A stretch of DNA of 64,000 nt, from positions 6,758,001 through 6,822,000 of the forward strand of contig CP036296.1 in NCBI GenBank assembly GCA_007751255.1. Direction: 5' to 3'. Source of the stretch: Engelhardtia mirabilis (lineage in GTDB: Bacteria; Planctomycetota; UBA1135; GCA-002686595). The position numbers and the translations under genes are program-made. The notes below the pieces were generated by a model. The model worked only from the letters and a program-made list of their open reading frames with translations. It did no database searches and was not told where the DNA came from. This document shows positions 42,801-50,192 of the stretch, in pieces (the first letter of the stretch is position 1; each line of letters begins with the position of its first letter).

Positions 42801-44120
42801 GAGCTCGACGGGACCTTCCCGGTCAAGGTGCCCGAGGGCAAGTACTCGACCTACCAGCTCGCGGTCACCAACCAGGGCGGGGCCACGGCCACGAACCTGA
42901 GCTACCAGGTGCCCTGCGCCGCCGTGCCCGGCTACCTCGATCCCGCCAGCTCCGGCTGCGGCTTCGTGTTCGTGCCGGTCACGCCGATCGCCCTGGGCGA
43001 CCTGGGCCCCGGTGACACGGTGATCGTCGAGGTCGGCTTCGTGCCGGCGTCGAGCCTGACCGTCGGGACCCAGATCCAGTCCACGCCGGGCTCGCAGATC
43101 GTCGTAAGCTCCGACCAGGGCGACGTCGTCTTCGACTACGACCTTGTGATCGACTCGTCGGAGACGGGGGACGTGGTCCTGACCGTCGTCGACGAGCTGA
43201 GCTACTGGGACCTCGCCGGAAACCTCCTGTCGCCCCCGGTGCCCGGCCTGGCCGGCGCCATGGTGCACCTGCAGCGCTTCGCCGACCCCAACACCTTCTA
43301 CACCGGCGTCAGCGACGCCGCGGGCCAGGTGGACCTGGTCGACGCCTTCGGCACGCCGGTGGGCAGCGAGGTCCTGGTCGGCACCTACACCCTCGACATC
43401 ACCGAGCCGGACCACAGCTCCTACCACGCGGTGATCGGTGTGGGCGCCGGCCAGAGCGTCGAGGTCCTGGCCTTCCTCGCCTTCCAAGCGGTGACCTACT
43501 CCTTCGACGTGGTCCCCACCGAGTACGAGGACATCTACGACATCACGCTCACGGCCGACTTCAACGTGGTCGTGCCGGTGCCGAAGATGATCGTCGAGCC
43601 GCAGCTCTTCACCCTGGACCTCGCGCCGGGCGAGACGCGGCAGATCGACCTGTCGATCACCAACGACGGCTTGATCACCGCCTTCGGGTTGGAGCTGTTC
43701 ATGGACGACCTGCTGCCCGGCTTCACGGTCGACCCCTTGATCAACGAGCTCGGGGACCTGACCGGCGGCGCGAGCATCGTCGTGCCGGTGACGATCACCC
43801 GCTCGAGCTCGGCGGGCGAGCTGGCCTGCTCCTACGGGCAGGGTTGGGGCCTGCGGCACTACCTGCAGGGGCCCGACTTCCTGAACTGGTACTGGACGCC
43901 GATCTGGTACACGGCGCCGGTGGGCGTGTGCCCGCCGGGGATCTCGCCCACCCAGCCGCCGCCGGACCTGCCGCCCCCGGGCAACCCGCCCCAAGGTGGG
44001 GGTGGTGGCGGCGGCGGCGGCGGTGGTGGCGGCGGCGGTGGTGGCGGCGGCAGCTCCGGCTCGCCGTCGGTGACGCCCCCGCCCCCGATCAACATCCCCA
44101 GCGGCTGTGAGGACGCCTGA
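36831..44120 (+). CDS. Giant secreted repeat protein with CARDB-like modules
   Basis: A 2429-residue exported protein. A signal peptide (KLPLLLVSIALFLAAPAGA) is followed by a W-rich opening (HVWTGTGGTSWATASSWSP) like those of autotransporter- and PEP-CTERM-type proteins. Two families of tandem repeats cover about residues 180-1183. Three CARDB-like beta modules follow (DLRPLAINGPDKAVGDD; PDVVAGAIVVPLSSEEGEA; LPDLVPTGIALSAQFGTY), each with a DANNL/EQNNT-type end. A carboxypeptidase-regulatory-like domain (GQAIDAVSGAPLADAEVTIR), further Ig-like regions, and a C-terminal poly-Gly tract of 18 Gly before SSGSPSVTPPPP complete it. It is probably a cell-surface or extracellular scaffold. The next gene overlaps nearly and looks like its natural continuation. 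The ATG gives a proper signal peptide; 271 bases separate it from the divergent sigma factor gene. Confidence 0.8.
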   Translation: MHRTKLPLLLVSIALFLAAPAGAQHVWTGTGGTSWATASSWSPATVPTLADAVTVGPAANQPTVTSAAFCASLTVLEGATVTVTSGADLDVGSVSAPGSLDLQWSGDAQQTTGRVVIAHSSSDLRVAGTWSQDHPAALEATTGWVELFGVTLVGPASPTAAQVRLVSGDSSLGVDLNVTTELESIGGTTNGAGRVRFTGTGSKTLDTRGNAVHAVTIAEGRTFVYPFNNAGANLPSTVENLSIDGGELIVTGPVVGGEPTIVVTTQLELKAGSFGAQGGSFLLAQGDVDCTGPMADPYTSSYYTGSLRFAGTWNGSVPFEPGTIWAEPLGGAQITGSAPGFGFLRLMAGTVLVSSGTTVAEEIESIGGSTTGPGDFRFTGPSTSKALDTRGNLVHAVTVAEGRVFAYPFSSGGASLPSTVGTLGIDGGELIVTGPTVTGEPTVVVTTLLQLEGGSFGAQTGSLLLVQGDVDCTGTMADPYTSSYFTGSLRFAGTWTGSVPFEPGIIWAEALGGTQIAGAAPGFELLRLLDGSVSVASDTAITGELESVGGSTTGPGEFRFTGAGTKALDTRGNTVHAATVAEGRLLSYPFNDGGVNLPSKVGSLGVDGGELIVTGSAVAGEPSLLVTTLLDLRLGAFGIQNTTFLLAQGDVHTSGPLADPYSGSYTAGTLRFAGAWTGSVLFDTATLWVEAADGAQIAGPGAGFARLRLTDGSVAVVDDVRVTERLESIGGETTGAGAFVIDGPGTVQLQTQGHVLERVRVSGGECRVLVFAQGQPSRVRHLELEGGSLGINNSYTDLEVLEEVRVTGSVAGSTSGSYTAGTLRVLGDWVGSTAFDAAVLWVELAGGASVGGSAPGFGRLRLTDGSVTVASDTVILDRLESTGGESSGNAAFVFVGPGTAQLQTRGNLVHRVRLEDGELRTIVFAQGQPSRIGRLELVGGRLGINNSYTDLEVLDRVELTGPIAGSLSGSYTAGTMRVLGDWTGSATFDPAGLWVELGDGGVVDGTAPGFGRLRLIGGTVELASDTRISDRLESTAGASTGVGAFVSADSDVTQLQTQGHLIHRIRVEGGELRAVPIAVEQPSRIARLELVSGRIGINNSYTDIEVLDDVVVSGPIGGSLSGSYTGGTLRLLGTWTGSESFDPASLWVELADGATVQGTAPGFGRLRAMGLGNEIVASTTVTASLDLGADSELRVLGANLDVLQTNWFESEGRLRLGPGASLRRPSTSNTDFNAGSTLELAGTPTAPARIAALGAPGADFEVRGEFSAVNFEVSGLSSAGLELDTTATIGAAGFRDGAFDSGVGGTGSRLLTANPTAAFVASNVAFENSSGLTDKNVYRNSAAEITFLNWAGALGGPDHEDDLGTNPPGDPDGYILWIDSSAPDLRPLAINGPDKAVGDDVVPVDWTVLNQGGGDALAPWSERLVLSTDTLIDASDIELATVAAPGDLLEGAESARSENVTIPAGLDGDYYLGVIVDLADDIAEIGSEQNNTGYMLEAMTITPVPRPDVVAGAIVVPLSSEEGEAMSVTWTVLNDGTGLAEPEAGGGGVTPPWKDSLYLSTDPYFSGGDTFLGSFDAPVASLAVDASYQNTQVVTLPDGISGQRYLIVRVDAQNGIPEGLQEANNVGVSAGLAVEQFDLPDLVPTGIALSAQFGTYFAGTQATAVVSVANQDPDLSGKGTANGLWYDRLWLSSDAVLGGDTLLANQSFSGVLSPDGSYSFERSFNLPAVEQTWYLICELDRTGALAETDDANNLLVQSFEVVDATYSATVATVFEEGLSAKAAGQVLVTLTGQAIDAVSGAPLADAEVTIRVRHKGSRRVYPVLTDASGDYSFVFEPLIGEAGLFQLYADHPAVVEDPVEDLQDSFELFNLTVSPSTVVSQLDVGESKSGQVTVRNPGDTQVDGISVATTGLPSHLTLTNGGLPTSLAPYAQVALTYDLTAVGEAPVPTTAANVALELSLDVNGAPAVAGQLALTTFVSPLEVDLVASLNELDGTFPVKVPEGKYSTYQLAVTNQGGATATNLSYQVPCAAVPGYLDPASSGCGFVFVPVTPIALGDLGPGDTVIVEVGFVPASSLTVGTQIQSTPGSQIVVSSDQGDVVFDYDLVIDSSETGDVVLTVVDELSYWDLAGNLLSPPVPGLAGAMVHLQRFADPNTFYTGVSDAAGQVDLVDAFGTPVGSEVLVGTYTLDITEPDHSSYHAVIGVGAGQSVEVLAFLAFQAVTYSFDVVPTEYEDIYDITLTADFNVVVPVPKMIVEPQLFTLDLAPGETRQIDLSITNDGLITAFGLELFMDDLLPGFTVDPLINELGDLTGGASIVVPVTITRSSSAGELACSYGQGWGLRHYLQGPDFLNWYWTPIWYTAPVGVCPPGISPTQPPPDLPPPGNPPQGGGGGGGGGGGGGGGGGGGSSGSPSVTPPPPINIPSGCEDA
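37371..38999 (+). repeat. Three tandem type-A repeats (about 543 bp each) inside the giant protein
   Basis: Units start at 37371, 37914 and 38460, giving lengths of 543, 546 and 543 bases (181-182 residues). Each runs ES(I/V)GG(S/T)T, LDTRGN-VHA, DGGELIVTG, a GSFGAQ-like strand, ADPYTSSY, LRFAGTW and APGF-LRL. The third unit is the most diverged (ends GPLADPYSGSYTAGTLRF) and leads into type B. Confidence 0.92.
39003..40379 (+). repeat. Three tandem type-B repeats (459 bp each) inside the giant protein
   Basis: Units start at 39003, 39462 and 39921, all 459 bases (153 residues). They share the unit opening with type A (RLESxGG) but have LQTxGHxxxRVRVxGGE, FAQGQPSR, LGINNSYTDLEVL and SGSYTAGTLRVLGDW in place of the type-A centre. 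The block looks derived from type A by loss of about 28 residues followed by re-amplification. Confidence 0.92.
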
Positions 44121-44121
44121 G

Positions 44122-46050
44122 ATGAAGAACTCCATTCAAGGACGTCATCTGCGCTCTTCATTCCCCTCGCCCTCGATCGCCATGCGCCGCCTGATCCTCG
44201 CCTCCGTCGCCGCCCTGACTCTGTCCCCCGCCGCCCTCGCGGAGGAGGTCTGCACCAAGGTCACGATCCAGATCAACCAACAGCTGGTCCTGACCAAGCA
44301 GATCTTCGAGGCCACCCTCGGCATGACCAACGACACCGCGTCGCTGGTCGAGGACGTGGAGCTCGAGTTCGACTTCCGCCGCGTGGTCGACGGGTCCGAC
44401 GCGGACCCCGACTTCTCGGTCGGCGTGCCGACGCTCGAGGCGGGCTTCACCGGCCTGGGCCTGCCGAGCTTCGAGAACCCCCTGGCCTGGGACCTGGGCA
44501 ACCTGCTGCCCGGCACCTCCGGCACCTCCAAGTGGAAGATCGACCCGCTCGAGAGCGCCACGCCCCTGGGTGAGAACGAGACCTTCACCGTGGGCGGCCT
44601 GCTGCGCTACGTGAAGAACGGCACGCCCGTGGCCGTGCCCCTGTTCCCGGTGGAGATCGAGGTCGCGCCCGACGCCAAGCTGGTCTTGACCTACTACCTG
44701 CAGGACACGGTCTACTCCGACGATCCGTTGACGCCCGAGATCATCGAGCCTTCGGAGCCCTTCATCCTGGGTCTGCGGATCCAGAACACCGGCCAGGGCA
44801 CCGCGGAGAACGTCAAGATCTCCACCGGCCAGCCGGAGATCGTGGAGAACATCTCGGGGCTGATCATCGCCTTCAAGCTGTTCGCCGCGCAGATCGGCTG
44901 CGACCCGGCGGTGCCGCTGTTCGAGCTGGAGCTCGGTGACATCGAGCCCGGCGCGAACCAGGTGGTGCGTTGGGTACTCAGCTCGTCGCTGAAGGGCGAG
45001 TTCGACAACTTCAACGCCGACTTCACCTACGTGAACCCGATCGGCGACCAGGCTGGCGACGGCGTGATCGACACCCAGGCCAGCGGCACGGCCCTGGCGA
45101 TCCACTCGGTCAAGTTGGGCGCCAATCCCGGCGAGACGGTGGTGGACGACACCAACCCCGACTTCCTGGTGGACGAGCAGGCGGGCGACCTGCTCGTGGA
45201 CCCCTTCACCCAGAAGGCCGTCGAGGACCTGCCGACCCGCGTGGACTCCAGCGACGGCGTTTCCTACCCGGTCCACTACCTGCTCGACGTGCCCATGGAC
45301 GCCGCGCCGACGACCCTGGACCTGGTCGCCACCGTCGACGTCACCATCGCCCAGACTGGCTACGTCTACCTGCGGATCCCCGACCTCGGCCAGGGCGCCT
45401 TCGACCTGAGCCAGGTCGCGCGCACCGGCCCCGACAACCAGCGCGTGTCGTTCAGCGTCGGCAGCACCGCGTCGATCGCGAACGTGTGGACGACGGCGCG
45501 CAACGTGGACTTCGCGAACGCCATCGATCCGGACGGCCCCGGCAACCTGGTCCCCGACGCCGTGCAGCACCTGATCCACGTGTTCCAGGAGATCACCGTC
45601 CCCGGCGACTACCGCTACGACCTGGTCTTCCAGCCGGCGCCGGACGCCGCCCTGTCCGGCGACATCGACCTGGTCTCCGTGGCCACCGGCGGCACCCAAG
45701 TGCTGAGCCTGAACCCCGGCGTCGAGTACGGCTTCCGCTTCTACTTCATGCTGGGCTCGATCACGCCCCAGGCCCTGGGCCTGCCGATCGTGGTCAACGG
45801 CATCGAAGTGCCGCTCGTGTTCGACGCCTACACCCTGCTGCTGTTGACCGACCCGGCCTTCCAAGCCTCGCTCAACTTCATCGGCAGCCTCTCGGGCAGC
45901 GGCCAGGCCCAGGCCGTGGTCGCGGTCCCGCCCGGTCTGTCGCCGACCCTCGCCGGCATCACCTTCCGCCACGCCTACGTGCTCTTGGACCCGGTGGCAC
46001 AGATCGTCGACTTCGCCAGCAACGACGAGTCGTTGACGTTGGTTCCCTGA
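44122..46050 (+). CDS. Secreted protein, probable continuation of the giant repeat protein
   Basis: A 642-residue exported protein. The signal peptide core RRLILASVAALTLSPAALA begins at an internal ATG (44182), but the ATG at 44122 has GAGGA 8 bases upstream, so either start is possible. The mature part (KVTIQINQQLVLTKQIFEAT, PLTPEIIEPSEPFILGLRIQ, NVKISTGQPEIVENISGLII, LELGDIEPGANQVVRWVLSS) is beta-rich and contains domains that, as I recall, directly follow CARDB modules and a Gly-rich linker within single large polypeptides in other bacteria. Here they start one base after the stop of the upstream gene. This suggests a split gene whose product is exported separately. No enzyme motif is seen. 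Confidence 0.7.
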   Translation: MKNSIQGRHLRSSFPSPSIAMRRLILASVAALTLSPAALAEEVCTKVTIQINQQLVLTKQIFEATLGMTNDTASLVEDVELEFDFRRVVDGSDADPDFSVGVPTLEAGFTGLGLPSFENPLAWDLGNLLPGTSGTSKWKIDPLESATPLGENETFTVGGLLRYVKNGTPVAVPLFPVEIEVAPDAKLVLTYYLQDTVYSDDPLTPEIIEPSEPFILGLRIQNTGQGTAENVKISTGQPEIVENISGLIIAFKLFAAQIGCDPAVPLFELELGDIEPGANQVVRWVLSSSLKGEFDNFNADFTYVNPIGDQAGDGVIDTQASGTALAIHSVKLGANPGETVVDDTNPDFLVDEQAGDLLVDPFTQKAVEDLPTRVDSSDGVSYPVHYLLDVPMDAAPTTLDLVATVDVTIAQTGYVYLRIPDLGQGAFDLSQVARTGPDNQRVSFSVGSTASIANVWTTARNVDFANAIDPDGPGNLVPDAVQHLIHVFQEITVPGDYRYDLVFQPAPDAALSGDIDLVSVATGGTQVLSLNPGVEYGFRFYFMLGSITPQALGLPIVVNGIEVPLVFDAYTLLLLTDPAFQASLNFIGSLSGSGQAQAVVAVPPGLSPTLAGITFRHAYVLLDPVAQIVDFASNDESLTLVP

Positions 46051-46092
46051 GCCGCGGACCCCGGGGGTCGCCGCGATGGCGCGCGGCGGCTC
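46049..46092. terminator. Nested hairpin after the secreted-protein pair
   Basis: GAGCCGC (46049-46055) pairs with GCGGCTC (46086-46092) around an inner bulged stem (GCGGACCCC with GGTCGCCGC). It starts inside the stop codon region and lies between convergent genes, so it may end both transcripts. There is no T-run. Confidence 0.35.
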
Positions 46093-46111
46093 CGGCGGTA
46101 CGGACCCGTGT

Positions 46112-46546
46112 CTACACATCGCCGACCGGCAGGACCTGGGTCAGTTGCGACCCGTTCTCGCCGGTGGCAGTCGTCGACAAGCACGGGGTGCCGTCGGTGA
46201 GGTCGGCCAGGAGCGGGCCCAGGTGCCAGATCACGTCGGTGGCGCCATCGGCGCTGAAGACGACGAGGGAGCGGTCCGAGTCGTCGAAGCGCAGGTTGCC
46301 GTCGAGGTCTTCGAAGAGTCGGCACTCGACGTCGGTGATCCCCGGCTGGGCGGCTCCCTCGGCCTGCTCGACCACGACGGCGTAGAGCTCGATGCGGTTG
46401 TCCCAGGCCAGGCCCTCGACTTGGACCTTCAGGCCGCCGTCGACGTTGGTCTCGAGCACGTGGCGACCGCCCGAGGCACAGGAACCGACGAGGGCGGTCA
46501 GGGCGGCGGTGATCAGGATCGACGGCGAGGGCAGGCGTGTGTTCAT
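46112..46546 (-). CDS. Small putative lipoprotein
   Basis: A 144-residue protein starting MNTRLPSPSILITAALTALV, with a lipobox-like LVGSC at about residues 20-24, so probably a lipoprotein attached at Cys24. The mature part (GLKVQVEGLAWDNRIELYAV, ECRLFEDLDGNLRFDDSDRS) is a small beta-sandwich-like domain with an Asp-rich loop (DLDGNLRFDDSD) resembling a calcium-binding or EF-hand-like turn. Family unknown. The ATG at 46544-46546 is preferred over an earlier start at 46567 because it gives a normal lipoprotein signal. It is divergent from hemG and convergent with the secreted-protein pair. Confidence 0.65.
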   Translation of the reverse strand: MNTRLPSPSILITAALTALVGSCASGGRHVLETNVDGGLKVQVEGLAWDNRIELYAVVVEQAEGAAQPGITDVECRLFEDLDGNLRFDDSDRSLVVFSADGATDVIWHLGPLLADLTDGTPCLSTTATGENGSQLTQVLPVGDV

Positions 46547-46707
46547 GGGGCTGGCTCCGGTCGCCAAGTGGCTGGTTGTTGGGAAAGCCTAGCGGAGGGT
46601 TCCGCGCCCCCGCGGACGGCAGCGCGCCGGGCCCGTGCGGGGGTCGATTGGCAGGCCGGGGCCGGAACCCGGCGGCCGCGGCGGCGCCCGGGGCTATCCT
46701 CCGCCCC

Positions 46708-48105
46708 ATGCGCGACGTGGTGGTCGTCGGGGGCGGACTGACCGGCCTGGCCTGTGGTCACGCCCTGCGGCGCGGGGGCGCGGACGTGGTCGTGCTGGAG
46801 GCGAGCACGCGGCCGGGGGGCGTGGTCGGAACCCTCGAGGTCGACGGCTTCCGCTTCGAGACGGGGCCGAACACGGTCCAGGCGGGGTCGGCGGAGTTCC
46901 GCCACCTGTGCGACGAGCTGGGCCTGGCCGAGCGGCTGACGGTGTCGAAGGACGACGCGCGTACCCGCTGGCTGTACTTCCGCGGGCGCCTGCGGGCCAT
47001 GCCGGATGGACCGCGCTCGCTCTTGACCACCGACCTGCTCAGCCTCGGCGCCAAGCTGCGCCTTTGCACCGAGCCCCTGCGGCGCTTCCGGCCGCCGGCC
47101 GCCGGTGCGCCCGAGCCGACCTTCGCCCAGGTGCTCGACGAGCGACTGGGGCCGGAACCCACCGCCCTCTTCGCCGGGGCCTTCGTGCGCGGCATCTACG
47201 CCGGCGACCACCGACGACTGGGGGCGCGCAGCGCCTTCCCGCGCCTGTGGCGGATGCTCGTCGAGCACGGCGGGATCGTGCGCGGTCTGCGCGCATCGCG
47301 GCGCCGGGCGCCCGCGCCCCTGCCCGGGCCCCAGGTCTCGGCCATGCGGCTTCTGTCCCTGCCCGGCGGGCTGGGCGAGTTGATCGACGCCGCCGCGGCC
47401 GACCTCGGCGGGGCGCTGCAGCTGGGCTTCGCGGCCGCGTCGGTCGAACGCGACGCCGAGGGCTGGCGTGTCCAGGCGGCCGACGGGCGCAGCGAGTCCG
47501 CGCGCCAGATCGTCCTGGCCCTGCCCGCGGACTGCACCGCGACCCTCCTGGCGCCCCACCTGGCCGCCGCCGACCTGGCCTTCCTCGAGCAGCTCCCCCA
47601 CTCGAGTGTGCGCCTGGCCCACCTGGGCTTCGCCCCCGGCGCGCTCGACCTGCCGAGGGGCTTCGGCTACCTGGTGCCGCCCTCGGAAGACGGCCCCGAC
47701 GCCCCGCGCACCCTGGGCACGATCTTCGTCTCGAACCTGTTCGCGGACCGGGCCCCGGCCGGCGGCGCCGCGATCTCCAGCTTCTACGCCCTGGATCAGA
47801 CCCGCGACCTGTCCGACGAGGAGCTGTCGGATCTGGCCCGCGCCGACCTCGCCCGCGCCCTGGGGCTGGCCGTGGCCCCCCGGCCGGCGGTGGCCCGCTC
47901 GGTGACCTGGCCCCACGCGATCCCCCAGTACGAGCCCGAGCACGACCGCCGGGTTCGGGACCTGGAGGAGCGCGTCGGGGTCGCCGCCCCGGGACTGCAC
48001 CTGGCCGGGAGCTACACTCGCGGCGTTTCCGTGGAGCAGGTGGTGGCCCGGGGTCGAGGAATCGCCAGGGCCCTGCTCGCCGCGGATGGCCGCACCAACC
48101 CGTGA
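46708..48105 (+). CDS. hemG: Oxygen-dependent protoporphyrinogen/coproporphyrinogen oxidase (HemY type)
   Basis: A 465-residue FAD enzyme. N-terminal dinucleotide motif VVVVGGGLTGLACGHALRRG and the PPO signature RPGGVVGTLEVDGFRFETGP. The C-terminal motif GLHLAGSYTRGVSVEQVVAR closes the FAD site. It oxidises protoporphyrinogen IX (or coproporphyrinogen III) late in heme synthesis. It overlaps the next gene (hemX-like) by 4 bases and begins the hemG-hemX-hemA-hemC run. The earlier open frame is not coding; the ATG at 46708 starts the homology. It follows a C-rich leader with no ribosome site. Confidence 0.93.
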   Translation: MRDVVVVGGGLTGLACGHALRRGGADVVVLEASTRPGGVVGTLEVDGFRFETGPNTVQAGSAEFRHLCDELGLAERLTVSKDDARTRWLYFRGRLRAMPDGPRSLLTTDLLSLGAKLRLCTEPLRRFRPPAAGAPEPTFAQVLDERLGPEPTALFAGAFVRGIYAGDHRRLGARSAFPRLWRMLVEHGGIVRGLRASRRRAPAPLPGPQVSAMRLLSLPGGLGELIDAAAADLGGALQLGFAAASVERDAEGWRVQAADGRSESARQIVLALPADCTATLLAPHLAAADLAFLEQLPHSSVRLAHLGFAPGALDLPRGFGYLVPPSEDGPDAPRTLGTIFVSNLFADRAPAGGAAISSFYALDQTRDLSDEELSDLARADLARALGLAVAPRPAVARSVTWPHAIPQYEPEHDRRVRDLEERVGVAAPGLHLAGSYTRGVSVEQVVARGRGIARALLAADGRTNP

Positions 48106-48923
48106 TCCAAGCCCTCTCGACCCTGCTGCCGGTCGCCTACCTGACGGCGACCTTCCTGTACCTGCTCGACTTCCTGGTCGAGCGGCAGGCGGTGCTGTGG
48201 CGCGTGCGGTTGGTGGCGCTGGTGGGCGTGCTCGGCCTGCACGTGGGCCTGATCGCGGCCCGCGCCGTGGCCGCCGGCGGCTTCCCGCACCTGGGGGGTT
48301 GGAGCGCCCTGTCGGCCCTGGCCCTGTGCCTGGTGACCCTGCACCTGTGGACCACCGCGCGGGCGGTGCACCCGGGCACCAGCCTGATCGTGTTCGGCGT
48401 GGCCACGCTGCTGCAGTTGGTCTCGTCGGCCCTGTCCCCGGTCGTGACGGCCCTGGCCGACGACCGGCCCCTGCCCTTCTACCTGTTCCACGTCGGGTCG
48501 ATCCTGGTGGCCAGCGCCGCGCTGGTCCTGTCGGGCCTCTACGGCCTGCTCTACCTCGCCCTGTTCCGCCAGATGCGTCGCCGTCGCTTCGGCCCGCTGT
48601 TCAGCGGCCTGCCGAGCCTGGACCAGATCATCCACGTCACCCGGCGCGCGGCCCTGGCGGCCTTCGTGCTGCTGGCGATCGGCGTCAATGCCGGCATCTG
48701 GTGGGCCCACCGGGCCCAGGTCGAGGGCTTCAGCTACGCCGATCCGCTGGTGCTCGCGCTCTTGGTCCTGACCCTGCACTTCGGCCTGGTGGCCTTCTCC
48801 GGTCGCATCCCCGGGCTGACGGCCCGGCGCGCGTCGGTGGCGGCGGCGGCCGGGTTCATGCTGCTGCTGATCTCCCTGGTCGCGGTGCAACTCTCGCGAG
48901 CGAGCTTCCATTGGACCAGTTGA
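48102..48923 (+). CDS. hemX: HemX/CcsA-like multi-spanning membrane protein
   Basis: A 273-residue integral membrane protein with eight likely helices (for example LSTLLPVAYLTATFLYLLDF, VALVGVLGLHVGLIAARAVA, AALVLSGLYGLLYLALF, LLAIGVNAGIWWAHRA). It belongs to the cytochrome c assembly/HemX family, several His residues being placed in loops (HVG, HLHLW, FHVG). HemX in Bacillus lies in the hemAXCDBL operon and limits HemA levels; CcsA relatives handle heme. Position between hemG and hemA favours HemX. The length fits HemX rather than full CcsA, and the WGxxW heme motif is not evident. It starts with GTG and overlaps hemA. Confidence 0.8.
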   Translation: MIQALSTLLPVAYLTATFLYLLDFLVERQAVLWRVRLVALVGVLGLHVGLIAARAVAAGGFPHLGGWSALSALALCLVTLHLWTTARAVHPGTSLIVFGVATLLQLVSSALSPVVTALADDRPLPFYLFHVGSILVASAALVLSGLYGLLYLALFRQMRRRRFGPLFSGLPSLDQIIHVTRRAALAAFVLLAIGVNAGIWWAHRAQVEGFSYADPLVLALLVLTLHFGLVAFSGRIPGLTARRASVAAAAGFMLLLISLVAVQLSRASFHWTS

Positions 48924-50167
48924 GCCGCCCCCTCGACCGCCAGCTCTTGCTGGTCGGACTGTCCCATCGCAGCGCGCCGCTGGAGCTGCGCGAGCGCTGC
49001 GCGGTGGCGGGCGAGGCCCTGGGCCAACGACTCACCTCGCTGCTGGCCCTCGAGGGCGTGGCGGAGGCGGTGATCGTCTCGACCTGCAACCGCACGGAGC
49101 TGCTGCTGTTCGGCAAGCTCGACGAGCGCACCCTGACCGCGGTCCAGGACCTCTTCTTCCACGGCGCCACGGGCGACCAGGTCTATTCGTTCAGCGGCGT
49201 GCAGGCCGTGATCCACCTGTTCCGCGTGGCCTCCGGCCTCGACAGCCTGGTGCTGGGTGAGAGCCAGATCCTGGCCCAACTCAAGGCGGCCTCCGCCGCC
49301 GCGCGCGAGGCGGGCACCCTGGGCTCGCAGATCGACGTGCTCCTGCGCGCGGCCCTCTCGGTCGGCAAGCGCGTGCGCAACGAGACCGACCTGGGCTCTG
49401 GCACCCTCTCGGTGGCGCGCGTCGGGGTCGACATCGCGGCGCACATCTGCGGCGACTTCCGTCGCGAACGCGCGCTGATCGTCGGCGCCGGGGAAACCGG
49501 CCTGTTGGTGGCCAAGCACCTGCGCGAGCGCGAGCTGGGCGACCTGGTCTTCGCCAACCGCTCCCAGGACCGGGCGCAGAACGCGGCCAAGGAGCTGGGC
49601 GGCCTGCACTGCGGCCTCGACGCCCTACCGGAACAGATCGCGCGCGCGGACCTGGTCTTCGTCTGCGTCGACGGGGGCGGGCACGTGATCACCCGCGAGA
49701 TGGTCGCCGCGACCCGCCCGAAGCGCCGCGACCGGCCGCTGTTGATCGTCGACCTCTCGGTCCCGCGCGGTGTGGAGCCGAAGGTCGCCGAGCTGCGCGG
49801 CCTGCTCTACTACGACCTGGACGACCTGGCCGCGGTGGTCGAGAAGAACCGCCTCGAGCGCCAGCGGGCCAGCGACGCGACCTCCAACATCCTCGTGGCG
49901 GAGGTCCACAAGTTCCTCAGCCTGCGCAGCTACGCCGCGGCCGCCCCGGCCATCGCACAGATGCGCGAGCGCTTCGAGCTGGTGCGCGATGCGGTCATCG
50001 ACGAGAGTGTCGGCGAGACGTCGACGCCCGAGCAGATGCGCCTGGCCCACGAACTCACCCGGCGCCTGCTCGACGTGGCCCTGGGCCAGGTCAAGGAGAG
50101 CATCCGCCACGTGCGTAGCGCAGAGGACCTGGAGAGCGAGTACCGTCGCTTCCTCGATCAGCTCTGA
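48911..50167 (+). CDS. hemA: Glutamyl-tRNA reductase HemA
   Basis: A 418-residue enzyme starting the C5 pathway by reducing glutamyl-tRNA to glutamate-1-semialdehyde. Signatures: LVGLSHRSAPLELRER, catalytic Cys59 in VSTCNRTELL, GLDSLVLGESQILAQLK, NADPH site LIVGAGETGLLVAKHL, and a C-terminal dimerisation helix region. The start is uncertain: TTG codons occur at 48911 and 48920, both inside the end of hemX. The latter gives a TTGA overlap like other junctions here; I took the former because GAGCGAG lies just upstream. Its product is used by HemL, encoded 9.8 kb away. Confidence 0.94.
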   Translation: MDQLSRPLDRQLLLVGLSHRSAPLELRERCAVAGEALGQRLTSLLALEGVAEAVIVSTCNRTELLLFGKLDERTLTAVQDLFFHGATGDQVYSFSGVQAVIHLFRVASGLDSLVLGESQILAQLKAASAAAREAGTLGSQIDVLLRAALSVGKRVRNETDLGSGTLSVARVGVDIAAHICGDFRRERALIVGAGETGLLVAKHLRERELGDLVFANRSQDRAQNAAKELGGLHCGLDALPEQIARADLVFVCVDGGGHVITREMVAATRPKRRDRPLLIVDLSVPRGVEPKVAELRGLLYYDLDDLAAVVEKNRLERQRASDATSNILVAEVHKFLSLRSYAAAAPAIAQMRERFELVRDAVIDESVGETSTPEQMRLAHELTRRLLDVALGQVKESIRHVRSAEDLESEYRRFLDQL

Positions 50168-50192
50168 CTTCGCCGCCGACCGACACCCAGCC

